NCBI RefSeq assembly: GCF_009862125.1
Contig: NZ_WWHX01000121.1
Span: 1 to 54,745, forward strand
Direction: 5' to 3'
Source of the DNA: Streptomyces sp. SID5910
GTDB lineage: Bacteria > Actinomycetota > Actinomycetes > Streptomycetales > Streptomycetaceae
Length of the DNA: 54,745 bases
Shown here: positions 15,166 through 22,795 of the stretch, one piece after another
How the letters are laid out: each line of letters begins with the position of its first letter
How positions within the stretch are numbered: position 1 is the stretch's first letter
Notes under the pieces: generated by a model
Told to the model about the DNA's origin: nothing
Seen by the model: only the letters and a program-made list of their open reading frames with translations
Database searches by the model: none
Made by a program: the position numbers and the translations under genes

Positions 15166-15836
15166 TGGCCGCCGGAGCGCTGCAGATCGTCTTCAAGGGC
15201 ACCCCCAACTTCGGCGGCGCCCCGGTCCGCTGCCCCGAGAGCGGATCCGGGCCCAGCTGGGGCACCACGGTCATCCGGCTCTACGTCACCCCGGCCGGGG
15301 TGCTCGGCAGCTGCGGGCAGACCCACCGCCCGCGCGGCGAGGACGGGCGCAAGGCCCGGCCCGCCGAGTGCGCCTTCCAGGTCGAGGCGGTGACCAAGGA
15401 GGAGCTCCAGGCCCTCGCCGCCCCGAACAAGACCGGCCGGGTACGAGGCAAGCTCCCCACCGGCAAGGCCGTCGACGTACAGATCATCTCCTTCGGCGCC
15501 CCGGCAGCCGGAGCCAAGGCCGGTGGCGGCAAGGCCGCCGGGGCATTCGCCCAGGCCAACGGCGGCAAGGGCGGCAAGGGTCAGGCGGCCCCGCAGCGCA
15601 CCCCCAGGGGCGGGGGCGGGGCGGCCGCCGCGTTCTTCAACGCCGTCGCCGCCACGGCGACCGCCGCGGGCACCGTCGCCGGATCCGCCGCCAGCATCGT
15701 CGGTTCCGCCGCCGACCTCGGCAAGGAAGGCGTCGGCCTGGCCCGCGACGGAGTCAGGGAGGCCGGCGCGTACGGCGGCCGTCGCCACGAACGCAAGATG
15801 CGCGACACCGGCACCGACACCGACTCCGACGACTGA
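15165..15836 (+). CDS. Gly/Ala-rich protein with Cys pairs
   Basis: A 223-residue protein. Residues 1-75 include spaced cysteines (VRCPESG, LGSCGQTH, AECAFQV) that may bind a metal. Residues about 105-150 are Gly/Lys-rich and low complexity, then an Ala-rich amphipathic stretch (AAFFNAVAATATAAGTVAG), ending in a charged tail of alternating Asp/Thr. Not recognised as a known family; transfer-cluster location. Confidence 0.7.
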   Translation: MAAGALQIVFKGTPNFGGAPVRCPESGSGPSWGTTVIRLYVTPAGVLGSCGQTHRPRGEDGRKARPAECAFQVEAVTKEELQALAAPNKTGRVRGKLPTGKAVDVQIISFGAPAAGAKAGGGKAAGAFAQANGGKGGKGQAAPQRTPRGGGGAAAAFFNAVAATATAAGTVAGSAASIVGSAADLGKEGVGLARDGVREAGAYGGRRHERKMRDTGTDTDSDD

Positions 15837-15861
15837 CAGCACCGAGAATCTCGAACCTCCC

Positions 15862-15897
15862 CGGGTCAGCCCTGTTGGTGCCAACAGGGCTGACCCG
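15862..15897. repeat. Dispersed 3'-end palindrome, copy 2 (17-bp arms)
   Basis: Perfect 17-bp arms around TG, with core CCCTGTTGGTGCCAACAGGG. It lies 25 bases after the stop at 15836. It probably ends the transfer transcript, as a new promoter follows. Confidence 0.9.
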
Positions 15898-15922
15898 CTC
15901 TGACCTGCCCTAACAAGAATCT

Positions 15923-15974
15923 GCCAACAAAAAGTTGGCGAACTATATACAGGCCAACAAAAAGTTGGCATTCT
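15923..15974 (+). promoter_or_regulatory. Regulated promoter 1 (GCCAAC-N5-GTTGGC operators)
   Basis: Two identical operators GCCAACAAAAAGTTGGC at 15923-15939 and 15953-15969, 30 bases apart. The second fills the space between a -35-like TATACA (15946) and -10-like CATTCT (15969-15974). The gene at 16025 follows. Same architecture as at 18609 and 47431. Confidence 0.8.
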
Positions 15975-16024
15975 GGTGATGCGGCCCCGACCGGGAGCCG
16001 CGAAACGGACACCGAGGAGTCCTT

Positions 16025-16957
16025 GTGACCACGCGAAAGTTCACCGCCGAGACCGCCGGCCCCGTCACCATCGACGCCACCCTGCTGGGGCAGGGCGGCA
16101 TCGTCACCGTCCGCGCCGCGGCGGACTGCGAGCGCGCCACCCTGGTCATCCGCACGGCCGACGAGGAGGGCGAGGCCGCCGACGCGGTCCGCGCGGCGAC
16201 GTTCCGCCAGTCCGGCACCACCCTGCACGCCAGCGTCCAGGGCAAGGGCGGCACCGGCGGCGGCAGCACCACGGTCATCACCGGCGGCGGCCGCAGCGTC
16301 GTCCAGTCCGTCGTCAGCAACAACTACGGCTCCATCGTCCAGGTCGGCGGCGACATCATCGGCGGCAACTTCGTCGGCGGCGACGTCGTCATCAACGGCG
16401 TCCGCTTCACCGGAGGCAGCGGCACCACGGTCATTCACGGCAGCTCGCCCGTCGAGATCGCCGCCGTCGTGCCCGAGGGCAGCTCGGTCATCGGCCGCAC
16501 GCACTCCGCCGACATCGTCGCGGAGGGCGCGGTACTCAACGTCAGCGGCGACACCCAGTCCGGCGACATCCGCGCCGGACACGTCAGCAAGGTCGCCGCC
16601 CATACCCAGTCCGGCGACGTCCGGGTCGAGAAGGCCGCGTTCATCGACGCCAAGACCATGAGCGGCGACATCCGCCTGGGCAGCACCGACGTCGTCGAGG
16701 GCGACACCATGAGCGGCGACATTACGATCGCCGACTTCGGCGGCTCCGCCCGGCTCAAGACCATGAGCGGCGACATCCGCGCCCACGCCACCACCGGCGG
16801 CGACCTCAGCGCCAGCACGATGTCCGGCGACATCACCGTCACCGCCACCGAGACCGCCCTCACCGACGACCTGGACGTGATCACCAGCACGGTCTCCGGC
16901 AGCGTCCGCGCCCCCCAGCGCCGTATGGGCGGCTCCCAGCCGCGCCGCCGCCGCTGA
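16025..16957 (+). CDS. DUF4097-like repeat protein (TMSGDI repeats)
   Basis: A 310-residue protein from GTG 16025. Residues 1-75 form a separate N-terminal domain. Residues about 80-135 are Gly-rich beta sequence (STTVITGGG, VQVGGDIIGGNFVGGDVVING). From about 180 to 300 the motif T[MQ]SGD[IV] recurs at least six times about 19-23 residues apart, the pattern of a right-handed beta-solenoid of DUF4097 type. No signal peptide is visible, so it is probably cytoplasmic. It is a single gene behind regulated promoter 1 and is followed by an 18-base perfect palindrome. Function unknown; scaffolding or binding is likely. Confidence 0.75.
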   Translation: MTTRKFTAETAGPVTIDATLLGQGGIVTVRAAADCERATLVIRTADEEGEAADAVRAATFRQSGTTLHASVQGKGGTGGGSTTVITGGGRSVVQSVVSNNYGSIVQVGGDIIGGNFVGGDVVINGVRFTGGSGTTVIHGSSPVEIAAVVPEGSSVIGRTHSADIVAEGAVLNVSGDTQSGDIRAGHVSKVAAHTQSGDVRVEKAAFIDAKTMSGDIRLGSTDVVEGDTMSGDITIADFGGSARLKTMSGDIRAHATTGGDLSASTMSGDITVTATETALTDDLDVITSTVSGSVRAPQRRMGGSQPRRRR

Positions 16958-16975
16958 GGCCGCCCCGGGGCGGCC
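16958..16975 (+). terminator. Palindrome at the stop of the DUF4097-like gene
   Basis: GGCCGCCCCGGGGCGGCC, perfect, directly after the TGA at 16955-16957. Confidence 0.6.
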
Positions 16976-17144
16976 GCCATCCCGGCCAAGGAACTCCGGC
17001 CGCCCCGGGCCTCCGAACCCGCTCCGGGCGGAGCAGGGGGAACGCCCATCCTCCCTGACCCGCCCGGAGCACCCAGGCCCGCCAGGCCCGGCCCCGGTCC
17101 GCACCTGCGGCCCGCCGCCGGCACCGGCGCCCACCTCGACACGG

Positions 17145-17175
17145 TCGGACCCATTGGATCCAACGGGGCCAACCA
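17145..17175. repeat. Dispersed palindrome, copy 3
   Basis: Core TTGGATCCAA (17154-17163) with imperfect flanks ending GGGGCCAACC. It lies just before the gene at 17195. The stretch 16976-17144 shows nothing else. Confidence 0.65.
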
Positions 17176-17194
17176 CCCCTGATCAGGAGGAAGA

Positions 17195-17386
17195 GTGTTC
17201 AACGCCGGAGACATCGTGGAATTCATCTCGTGCGACGACGACCCGAGGGCCATCGGCAAGACGGGCCGGATCCTCGACGAGGTCCCCCCGGGCCCGCTGA
17301 CCGACCACCGCTGGACCGTCGACCGGATCAGCATCTTCATCGCCCCCGTCCTGGTCCGCGGCGACGAGATCCGGAAGGTGGGCTGA
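17195..17386 (+). CDS. DUF4314-like small protein
   Basis: A 63-residue protein from GTG 17195 with AGGAGG upstream. It reads MFNAGDIVEFISCDDDP..., a small beta-barrel pattern (GDIVEFI, GKTGRILDEV, HRWTVDRIS, RGDEIRKV) resembling the DUF4314 proteins found on actinomycete plasmids and phages. Role unknown. It is two bases from the next gene. Confidence 0.7.
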   Translation: MFNAGDIVEFISCDDDPRAIGKTGRILDEVPPGPLTDHRWTVDRISIFIAPVLVRGDEIRKVG

Positions 17387-17388
17387 CC

Positions 17389-17994
17389 GTGCGACTGCCC
17401 TGGATGAGCCGCGCCGACCGGCGCCGCTGGAGCTCCGCCCGCACCGTCGCCGAGCTCGGCGAGCTGATGGCCTTGTGGCTGGAGGGCGAGATCGCTTCCC
17501 GGCCCGGCTACCAGCCCCGCTTCGGCCCCGACGAGGAGACCGCGCACCTGGTGCCCGTCCTCACCGCCCTGTGCCGCGCGGGCTACGTCACCACCTGCTC
17601 GCAGCCCGGACTCGCCGAGCTCGGCTTCGACGGCCGGTGGTGGGAGCAGCGCGCCGCCGTCGAGCTGGTCGTCACCGATCCGGCCCTGCAGCGCCGCCTG
17701 GTCGAGGCCGCCCGCGCCGCCGGGATGCTCGTACGGGTCAACGACTACCGCCGCGGCGGCGTCCAGGACCAGCCCGTCATCGTCACCACGGCGGACGGTG
17801 AGCCCTTCACCGCGTTCGGCGGCCGCATCGGCCGCGCGGACATGCGCATCCAGTGGCCCGAGCTCGGTCGCCAGCTCTACGCCCGGGTCGCCCGCGGCAC
17901 GTACGTCTCGGTCGTCGCACCGGAGTACGGCCCCGCAGGCGAACGACTCTGGGGGATTCTCGCGCTGCTGACCGAGGCCCCGCAGACCTGTTAG
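17389..17994 (+). CDS. DUF6919-like protein
   Basis: A 201-residue protein from GTG 17389. The pattern WSSARTVAELGELMALWLEGEI...GYQPRFGPDEET...L..LCRAGYVTTCSQPG resembles the DUF6919 family of Streptomyces plasmid and prophage proteins. No membrane segment or known active site. The stop codon TAG (17992-17994) lies within a dispersed palindrome, so the last residues QTC come from the repeat. Confidence 0.75.
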   Translation: MRLPWMSRADRRRWSSARTVAELGELMALWLEGEIASRPGYQPRFGPDEETAHLVPVLTALCRAGYVTTCSQPGLAELGFDGRWWEQRAAVELVVTDPALQRRLVEAARAAGMLVRVNDYRRGGVQDQPVIVTTADGEPFTAFGGRIGRADMRIQWPELGRQLYARVARGTYVSVVAPEYGPAGERLWGILALLTEAPQTC

Positions 17995-18006
17995 CCCCAA
18001 CAGGTC
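17985..18006. repeat. Dispersed 3'-end palindrome, copy 4
   Basis: GACCTGTT and AACAGGTC arms around AGCCCC. The stop codon of the preceding gene is inside the element. Confidence 0.8.
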
Positions 18007-18077
18007 CACCCCTCTCCCGCCGCGCCCGTCCGGCCCGCCCGGGCGCGGCCCCCGTACCGAACCGAATGGAGGCTGCC

Positions 18078-18272
18078 GTGCAGCTCTCGCTCTCTCTCGT
18101 CCTGCTCCTGGCCCTCGTGCTCGTCGTCCTCATCCGGGGAGGCCACCTCAAGTGGCCCGCCGCGATCGTTGCCGTCCTGTTCGGCTTCTTCCTCGCGGGC
18201 ACCACGGTCGCCCCGCAGATCCACGACGGAATCGACGGGGTCACCTCCACCGTCTCCAAGATCAACCCGTGA
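18078..18272 (+). CDS. Small two-pass membrane protein
   Basis: A 64-residue protein from GTG 18078 (GGAGG six bases upstream). Two hydrophobic segments (LSLSLVLLLALVLVVLI; WPAAIVAVLFGFFLAG) then a polar tail. GTGA overlap with the next gene. It resembles short membrane proteins found beside Streptomyces transfer genes. Confidence 0.7.
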   Translation: MQLSLSLVLLLALVLVVLIRGGHLKWPAAIVAVLFGFFLAGTTVAPQIHDGIDGVTSTVSKINP

Positions 18273-18484
18273 GTCTGCTCTCCTTCCGCCGGCGGACGTC
18301 GCCCGGCCACTGGTGTCCCCAGTGCGACGGCGACGACGTGCTGTGGCAGGAGCAGGGTGACGGCGGGCGGGTGTGGTGGTGCGCCGACTGTGCGCACGAG
18401 TGGGGTCACTCCACGGCCCGCCCGCTCACCCGCCGCCCCGTCGCCCGGCCCGCACGGCCGGTCTCCGCCGACCCCTACGCGTAA
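18269..18484 (+). CDS. Small zinc-ribbon protein
   Basis: A 71-residue protein from GTG 18269. HWCPQC and WWCADCAHEW form a four-cysteine zinc ribbon with 19 residues between the knuckles; the tail is Arg/Pro-rich. Likely nucleic-acid or protein binding. A strong terminator follows. Confidence 0.75.
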   Translation: MSLLSFRRRTSPGHWCPQCDGDDVLWQEQGDGGRVWWCADCAHEWGHSTARPLTRRPVARPARPVSADPYA

Positions 18485-18499
18485 CCGCACCGCCCACCA

Positions 18500-18523
18500 G
18501 GCCGCCCCCGTCCGGGGGCGGCC
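18500..18523 (+). terminator. Intrinsic terminator before the PycTM/GGDEF operon
   Basis: Arms GGCCGCCCCCG/CGGGGGCGGCC followed by TTTCGCATTT, one of the few sites here with a T-rich tail. It isolates the next promoter. Confidence 0.8.
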
Positions 18524-18539
18524 TTTCGCATTTCAAGGC

Positions 18540-18573
18540 CGGTTGGCCCTGTCAGGTCCAACAGGGCCAACCG
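18540..18573. repeat. Dispersed palindrome, copy 5 (13-bp arms)
   Basis: Arms CGGTTGGCCCTGT/ACAGGGCCAACCG around CAGGTCCA. The arm sequence differs from copies 2 and 9 but still pairs perfectly. Confidence 0.8.
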
Positions 18574-18591
18574 AAACGCGAGCAAACTAGA

Positions 18592-18638
18592 AGTTGGCCA
18601 ACTCTGTATTGACATAGCCAACTCTGAGTTGGCATTAT
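18592..18638 (+). promoter_or_regulatory. Regulated promoter 2 (PycTM/GGDEF operon)
   Basis: TTGACA (18609-18614), an 18-base spacer, CATTAT (18633-18638). The spacer holds the perfect 17-base palindrome GCCAACTCTGAGTTGGC, and AGTTGGCCAACT lies just upstream (18592-18603). Occupied operators would block RNA polymerase. Confidence 0.88.
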
Positions 18639-18687
18639 CTGGGTGTGGGCAGCGGCCCGCACCGACCAAGAAGAAGGAGTCGCCACC

Positions 18688-19203
18688 ATGGAGCAGCAGT
18701 TGCTGACCGCGCCGCAGGCCCCCGGCCTCGACGAACTGATCAGCCGCCGGGCCGCCGCCGCCGACGCCAAACTCCTGCAGGCCCGCACCGACGTGGTCGC
18801 CGAGATCAACCGGACCGACAGCAAGGCGTCCGCCCTGCTCGCGGCCTTCGGCATCCCGCTCGCCGTACTGGTCGCCGCTGTCCCCGGCCATGACCTGCCC
18901 GCCCCGGCCGCGATCCTCGTCGGCCTCGGCGCGGCCGGCCTGGTCGCCGCGATGCTCGTCGTCCTCCTGGTCGTCCGCCCCCGCCTCGGCGGCAACACCC
19001 GCGGCTCGTACCTGCACTGGGCGACCTGCACGCCCGAGCAGGTCCGTGCCGACCTCGCCGTCGACCTCACAGCCGAGCGCATCGTCAAGCTCTCCCAGAT
19101 CGCGGCCTCGAAGTACCGCGCGCTCAAGACCGCCATCGACATCACCGCCGGCGCCCTGGTCCTCCTGGTCCTCGCGCTGGCCGCCGCCCTCGCCCTCAAC
19201 TGA
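18688..19203 (+). CDS. PycTM-like membrane effector (Pycsar effector family)
   Basis: A 171-residue membrane protein. An N-terminal helix leads into TDSKASALLAAFGIPLAVL, the hallmark D.KAS.LLA entry to the first membrane segment of the PycTM (DUF5706) family; a second segment covers about 74-96; a soluble loop with GSYLHWATCTPEQV and a helix (ERIVKLSQIAASKYRALKTAID) leads into a last segment at about 149-170. In Pycsar defence such proteins damage the membrane when bound to cyclic mononucleotide. Here it is first in an operon that also has a GGDEF cyclase gene, behind a repressible promoter. ATG 18688 has AAGGAG. Family call is from pattern memory; defence function is not shown. Confidence 0.7.
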   Translation: MEQQLLTAPQAPGLDELISRRAAAADAKLLQARTDVVAEINRTDSKASALLAAFGIPLAVLVAAVPGHDLPAPAAILVGLGAAGLVAAMLVVLLVVRPRLGGNTRGSYLHWATCTPEQVRADLAVDLTAERIVKLSQIAASKYRALKTAIDITAGALVLLVLALAAALALN

Positions 19204-19251
19204 CCGACCCGCCCGCCCGACCCGCCACCGCAACGAAGGAGATCCGCCACG

Positions 19252-19428
19252 ATGCTCACCCTGATCCGACAGTTCCTCACCCGGCTGACCACCCCGCTGA
19301 AGACCGCGTCGTACTCGTGCGGCAAGTGCGGATTCAAGGTGGAGGTCACCGACTACCCCGACGGCGTCGACCGCGCCCTCGATATCGGCCTCGCCCACAC
19401 CTGCAAGCCCAAGCCCAAGGCCCTCTGA
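19252..19428 (+). CDS. Small zinc-binding protein (58 residues)
   Basis: Short protein with YSCGKCGF and a later H-T-C, a treble-clef-like CxxC...HxC arrangement. It resembles the tiny mobile-element transfer proteins of Streptomyces integrative elements. ATG 19252 with GAAGGAGA upstream. It sits 48 bases after the PycTM-like gene. Confidence 0.65.
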   Translation: MLTLIRQFLTRLTTPLKTASYSCGKCGFKVEVTDYPDGVDRALDIGLAHTCKPKPKAL

Positions 19429-19554
19429 CCCCCGGGACGGGCGGCCACCCGGCTACCCACCACGCGCCGCCCGTCCCGGGTCGCCCGGCCCGCTCCAAGC
19501 CGGAGCAGGGGGCAGTCACATCGTCCCTCACACCCGAGACGGAGCCCGATCGCC

Positions 19555-19779
19555 ATGACCCCCGCCCGACCCGACACCCCCGAGTCCACCGCCGCGAAGA
19601 AGCGCCTCGACGCGGCGGCCGCCACCCGGGAGAAGGCCATCGAGGCCGCGCACCGCACCTACTGGAGCGCGGTCGCCGCCGAGATCGAGGCGAAGAACCT
19701 CACCCAGGTCGCCACCGCCGCGCACCTGGACTTCTCCCGCGAGCACATCCGCAAGCAGATCAAGCGCTACACCGGCTGA
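19555..19779 (+). CDS. Small HTH protein (74 residues)
   Basis: Helical N-terminus followed by a helix-turn-helix at about 48-72 (LTQVATAAHLDFSREHIRKQIKRY). It could be the local regulator or an accessory DNA-binding protein. It lies in the operon between the PycTM-like and GGDEF genes. No larger family recognised. Confidence 0.7.
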   Translation: MTPARPDTPESTAAKKRLDAAAATREKAIEAAHRTYWSAVAAEIEAKNLTQVATAAHLDFSREHIRKQIKRYTG

Positions 19780-19871
19780 CCAACAGTTCGCCCCGAGGCG
19801 GCCGTCCTACGGCCAAGCAGACCGGCCGCCCCGGGCCCATCCACCCCGTACGAGACGAGACGGAGACCCTC

Positions 19872-20504
19872 ATGATGACGCAGACGGAGCTCGCCTTACA
19901 GCTCCTGGCCCCGCTCCTGGCGGGAGGGTGGGCGCTGCACGCGCACCGCCTCTACCGACGTCTGCACCGTGTCCGCCGCGACCCGCTCACCGGACTGCTG
20001 ACCCGGGACGGCTGGAGCCGCGCCGCGGACCGCATCATCCGTCGGCACCGCGACGCGGCCGTTCTTCTTGCCGACCTCAACGGCTTCAAGGCCGTCAACG
20101 ACCGCCACGGCCACGACGCGGGCGACGCCGTTCTCGCGGCAGCCGGCGAAAGGCTGACCGCCTGGTGCGGCAAGAACGACGTCGCCGGACGGCTCGGCGG
20201 AGACGAGTTCGTCGCGGTCCTCGCAGACGACGCTCGCCTGCCCGACCGGCTCGCCGACCTGGCGGAGCTCCTGCGCCAGCCCGTGGCCCACAGCGGAGAG
20301 CAGCTGCGCGTCGGCGCCTCCATCGGCGCGGCCCGGCTCGCCGAGCTGGACACCCCGACCCTCACGGCAGCGCTCAAGGCCGCCGACAGCGCGATGTACC
20401 GGGTCAAGGGACGCACCCGAGGCGGCCGCCGCCTCCTGGTACCCGCCCTCGCGGCCGCCCGCCGCCTCCCGGCCGCGCTCGCCCGCTTCCGGCTCGCGGC
20501 GTGA
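19872..20504 (+). CDS. GGDEF-domain protein, putative diguanylate cyclase
   Basis: A 210-residue protein: one membrane segment (about 7-24) and a single GGDEF domain. Key motifs are intact: RDPLTGLLTRDGW, VLLADLNGFKAVNDRHGHDAGD (metal-binding Asp and guanine pocket), GRLGGDEF at about 107-113, and a C-terminal MYRVKGR. The inhibitory RxxD site is absent (GKND at the equivalent place), so product feedback is unlikely. It should make cyclic di-GMP from GTP at the membrane; another cyclic nucleotide cannot be excluded. Codon 9 is TTA (19896-19898), suggesting bldA-dependent translation. In Streptomyces cyclic di-GMP controls development through BldD, so the plasmid could influence the timing of sporulation. 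Confidence 0.9.
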   Translation: MMTQTELALQLLAPLLAGGWALHAHRLYRRLHRVRRDPLTGLLTRDGWSRAADRIIRRHRDAAVLLADLNGFKAVNDRHGHDAGDAVLAAAGERLTAWCGKNDVAGRLGGDEFVAVLADDARLPDRLADLAELLRQPVAHSGEQLRVGASIGAARLAELDTPTLTAALKAADSAMYRVKGRTRGGRRLLVPALAAARRLPAALARFRLAA

Positions 20505-20569
20505 TCACCGGCCAGACGCCCACCGCCCCGCGCTCCCCGTCCAGAGCAGAACCGAGGAGAGAGACCAAC

Positions 20570-21073
20570 ATGAACCACCGCCCCATCGCCTTCGCCGCCG
20601 CGTACGCGCTGCTGCGCGCCGCCTCGGACCATTCCGACCACTGGGGCCAGTCGGACTTCGACGCCCAGTGCAAGGGCGCCACCGACACGGCGCCCGTCGA
20701 GTACAAGCACGAGGACGGCACGACCGTCACCGTCGGCACCGACGGCGGCCGCCGCGCCTGCCTCCACCACGTCCTCCAGGTCACGACCACTCAGGGCCTG
20801 GTCCTGGTGGCCGGCACCCGCGTGCTCGGCATCCGCCTGCACCCGGCCGCCGTCGCCGGCGCGCTCGCCGTCAGCGGACTGACCCACTACGCCGCAGACC
20901 GCCGCGTCCCCCAGGGGCTCCTGCAGCGCCTCGCCAAGGCCACCGGCAAGGAGCGCTTCTACAAGCTGTCGGACTTCGGCATGAACGGCGCGTACTGCCT
21001 CGACCAGAGCTGGCACCACTCCTGGGAGACGCTCGCCGCCGCCGTCGCCAGCCTCAAGGCCCGCGCCCTGTGA
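20570..21073 (+). CDS. DUF3307-like membrane-associated protein
   Basis: A 167-residue protein. An early SDHSDHWGQ motif, RRACLHHVLQVTT, GLTHYAADRRVPQ and a late DQSWHHSWE give several conserved His/Asp residues that could bind metal, as in DUF3307 and related putative membrane hydrolases. Residues about 70-115 are moderately hydrophobic. ATG 20570 with GAGGAGAGA upstream. It overlaps the next gene (GTGA). Substrate unknown. Confidence 0.7.
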   Translation: MNHRPIAFAAAYALLRAASDHSDHWGQSDFDAQCKGATDTAPVEYKHEDGTTVTVGTDGGRRACLHHVLQVTTTQGLVLVAGTRVLGIRLHPAAVAGALAVSGLTHYAADRRVPQGLLQRLAKATGKERFYKLSDFGMNGAYCLDQSWHHSWETLAAAVASLKARAL

Positions 21074-21378
21074 GCGCCGAGACCGAGCGGATCCGCCGCG
21101 CGGCCGCCGACGCCCACACCGCCCTGCAGCGGCTCACCGCCGCCACCGCCGGCCTCACCCCCGAGGGCCGCACCGTACTCCTGGAGGCCCTGCACGACGG
21201 GCGCACCGACGGCCTCCTGGTCGTGCTCGGCGGGCTGATCACCGCCACCGGCGAGGACCTGCCCGAGGGCGCGGCCGCCGAGGACATCGACGAGGCCGCC
21301 GCGTACATCGAGGACTACGCCGGGCAGCGCCTGGCCCGGGCCCGCACCACCCTGACCGCGCAGGAGGACCGGACGTGA
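21070..21378 (+). CDS. Unrecognised helical protein (102 residues)
   Basis: Not recognised. An acidic, Ala-rich, all-helical protein from GTG 21070. GTGA overlaps on both sides make it part of the same translated unit as its neighbours. No motif. Confidence 0.65.
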   Translation: MSAETERIRRAAADAHTALQRLTAATAGLTPEGRTVLLEALHDGRTDGLLVVLGGLITATGEDLPEGAAAEDIDEAAAYIEDYAGQRLARARTTLTAQEDRT

Positions 21379-22085
21379 GCATCACTGACGACGAGACCGG
21401 CGCCTCCCTCGGCGGCGAGTACGACGACTGGTTCAACCGCGGATACCTGCGCGGCCTGGAGCACGCCCGCTTCCACCAGGCGCCCGAGCTCGCCGCCCGC
21501 ATCGAGGCTGTACCGCCCGAGCTGGACCTCCGCTTCCGGGGCGAGCACCTGACCGTCCACACCGTCGACGGCGCCGCGTACGCGGTGCTGTGGGAGGAGT
21601 GGTTCGGCAAGGACGCCTCCACCTGGGTCCGTCACGCCTCCCCGGCCGCCGCGCACGCCTGGGTCCACCAGGTCGCGGCCCAGTGGCTGCACAACGAGAC
21701 CGGCTACCGCCCCGGCGGCTACCTCCAGAACTGGGGCCGCCACCCGTGGGCCGCCGAACGCGACACCATCCACGGCCGGTGGCACGTCGCCATCGGACTG
21801 TTCCCCGGCGTCGCCTACACCAGCGCCGAGACCGACGACCCCGAGGCCGGGTGGGCGTTCCTCACCGACACGCTCACCGCCGCCGGGTTTCCCGCCGACA
21901 GCTGGCCCGCCGGTATGCGCCGGGTCCGCGACGAGGACCTTCCCGCCCTCGACCCGGAGCCGCCGTCCTCGCCGCTCGCGGCCACCGAACCGACCCCCGA
22001 GCCGGAGCCGGAGCGCATGACCTGGCGCACCCGGCTGCGCCGCATCCTCGCCCGCATCCTGGCCAGCCTTCGTCAGACCCGTTAG
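21375..22085 (+). CDS. Unrecognised 236-residue protein
   Basis: Not recognised. Aromatic-rich fold with HGRWHVAIGLFPG and WVHQVAAQWLHN; Pro/Glu linker at about 200-215, then an amphipathic basic C-terminal helix (WRTRLRRILARILASL) that could bind the membrane. The TAG stop lies inside a dispersed palindrome. Last gene before a gap. Confidence 0.7.
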   Translation: MSITDDETGASLGGEYDDWFNRGYLRGLEHARFHQAPELAARIEAVPPELDLRFRGEHLTVHTVDGAAYAVLWEEWFGKDASTWVRHASPAAAHAWVHQVAAQWLHNETGYRPGGYLQNWGRHPWAAERDTIHGRWHVAIGLFPGVAYTSAETDDPEAGWAFLTDTLTAAGFPADSWPAGMRRVRDEDLPALDPEPPSSPLAATEPTPEPEPERMTWRTRLRRILARILASLRQTR

Positions 22086-22106
22086 ACCCAACGCCCCCAA
22101 CGGGGG
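22074..22106. repeat. Dispersed 3'-end palindrome, copy 6
   Basis: CCCGTT/AACGGG arms with the half-core GTTAGACCCAAC. It contains the stop codon of the preceding gene. Confidence 0.7.
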
Positions 22107-22153
22107 ACGTCCGGGCGAACCCGCCCGCAGTGTCACCCCGGCACGACAGCATG

Positions 22154-22184
22154 AGCCCGGGGCCGCCGAAACCGGCCCCGGGCT
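22154..22184 (+). terminator. Hairpin before the gene at 22200
   Basis: Perfect 12-bp arms (22154-22165, 22173-22184) with loop CCGAAAC, ending only 15 bases before a start codon. The same loop and stem core recur at 22796. It may attenuate or stabilise rather than terminate. Confidence 0.6.
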
Positions 22185-22199
22185 CTACGAGAGGAAACC

Positions 22200-22778
22200 A
22201 TGTCCAGCACCGACAGCACCGCCGTCGACGGCCCCGTCTTCTCCACCGAGGCGTACGTCGCCGTGGAGAAGGCCGCGAAGCCCCTGCACTGCCTCTACGC
22301 GCCCAGCGTCCTGGAGCACGCCGCCGAACTCCTCACCGCCCTGTGGGCCGCCGGCGAGAAGCACGGCGTGCCGGTTTCCGAGTGGAGCTGGACGGGCGAC
22401 CTGGCGGGCAGCGCGCTCGGAGCCGTCGCCCGCCAGTACGAGAGCGCCCCGAAGCCGGAGCGCACCGTCGCGCAGGTCGTCGCCCTGCAGGGCCACCTCG
22501 TCTCCGCCCTGACGGAGCTCGGCCTCACCGCCCGCCTCGGCGGCCCGGGCGTCATCGTCGAGCGCGGCCCCGACACCCCGCGCGGCGGCTTCCACGGCGA
22601 CGCCGACATCGACGTCCGCATCTACAGCGACGGCGGCTGGACGTTCTCGTTCGAGGCCCAGGGCGCGTCCGTCATGTCGATCGTCGCCCCGGCCTCCCAG
22701 GCCGGCGCCTCCCAGGTCGCCGAGATCGTCCGCGCCTTCGTCCGCGGCGAGCTCGGCAACCTCTTCTCCCGCCGCTGA
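22200..22778 (+). CDS. Unrecognised 192-residue protein
   Basis: Not recognised. An alpha/beta protein with a helical first half and a beta-rich second half (DADIDVRIYSDGGWTFSFEAQGASVMSIVAP). ATG 22200 with GAGGAAA upstream. Flanked by two near-identical hairpins, each before a ribosome site. Confidence 0.7.
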   Translation: MSSTDSTAVDGPVFSTEAYVAVEKAAKPLHCLYAPSVLEHAAELLTALWAAGEKHGVPVSEWSWTGDLAGSALGAVARQYESAPKPERTVAQVVALQGHLVSALTELGLTARLGGPGVIVERGPDTPRGGFHGDADIDVRIYSDGGWTFSFEAQGASVMSIVAPASQAGASQVAEIVRAFVRGELGNLFSRR

Positions 22779-22795
22779 CCACCACGCCCGACCCG

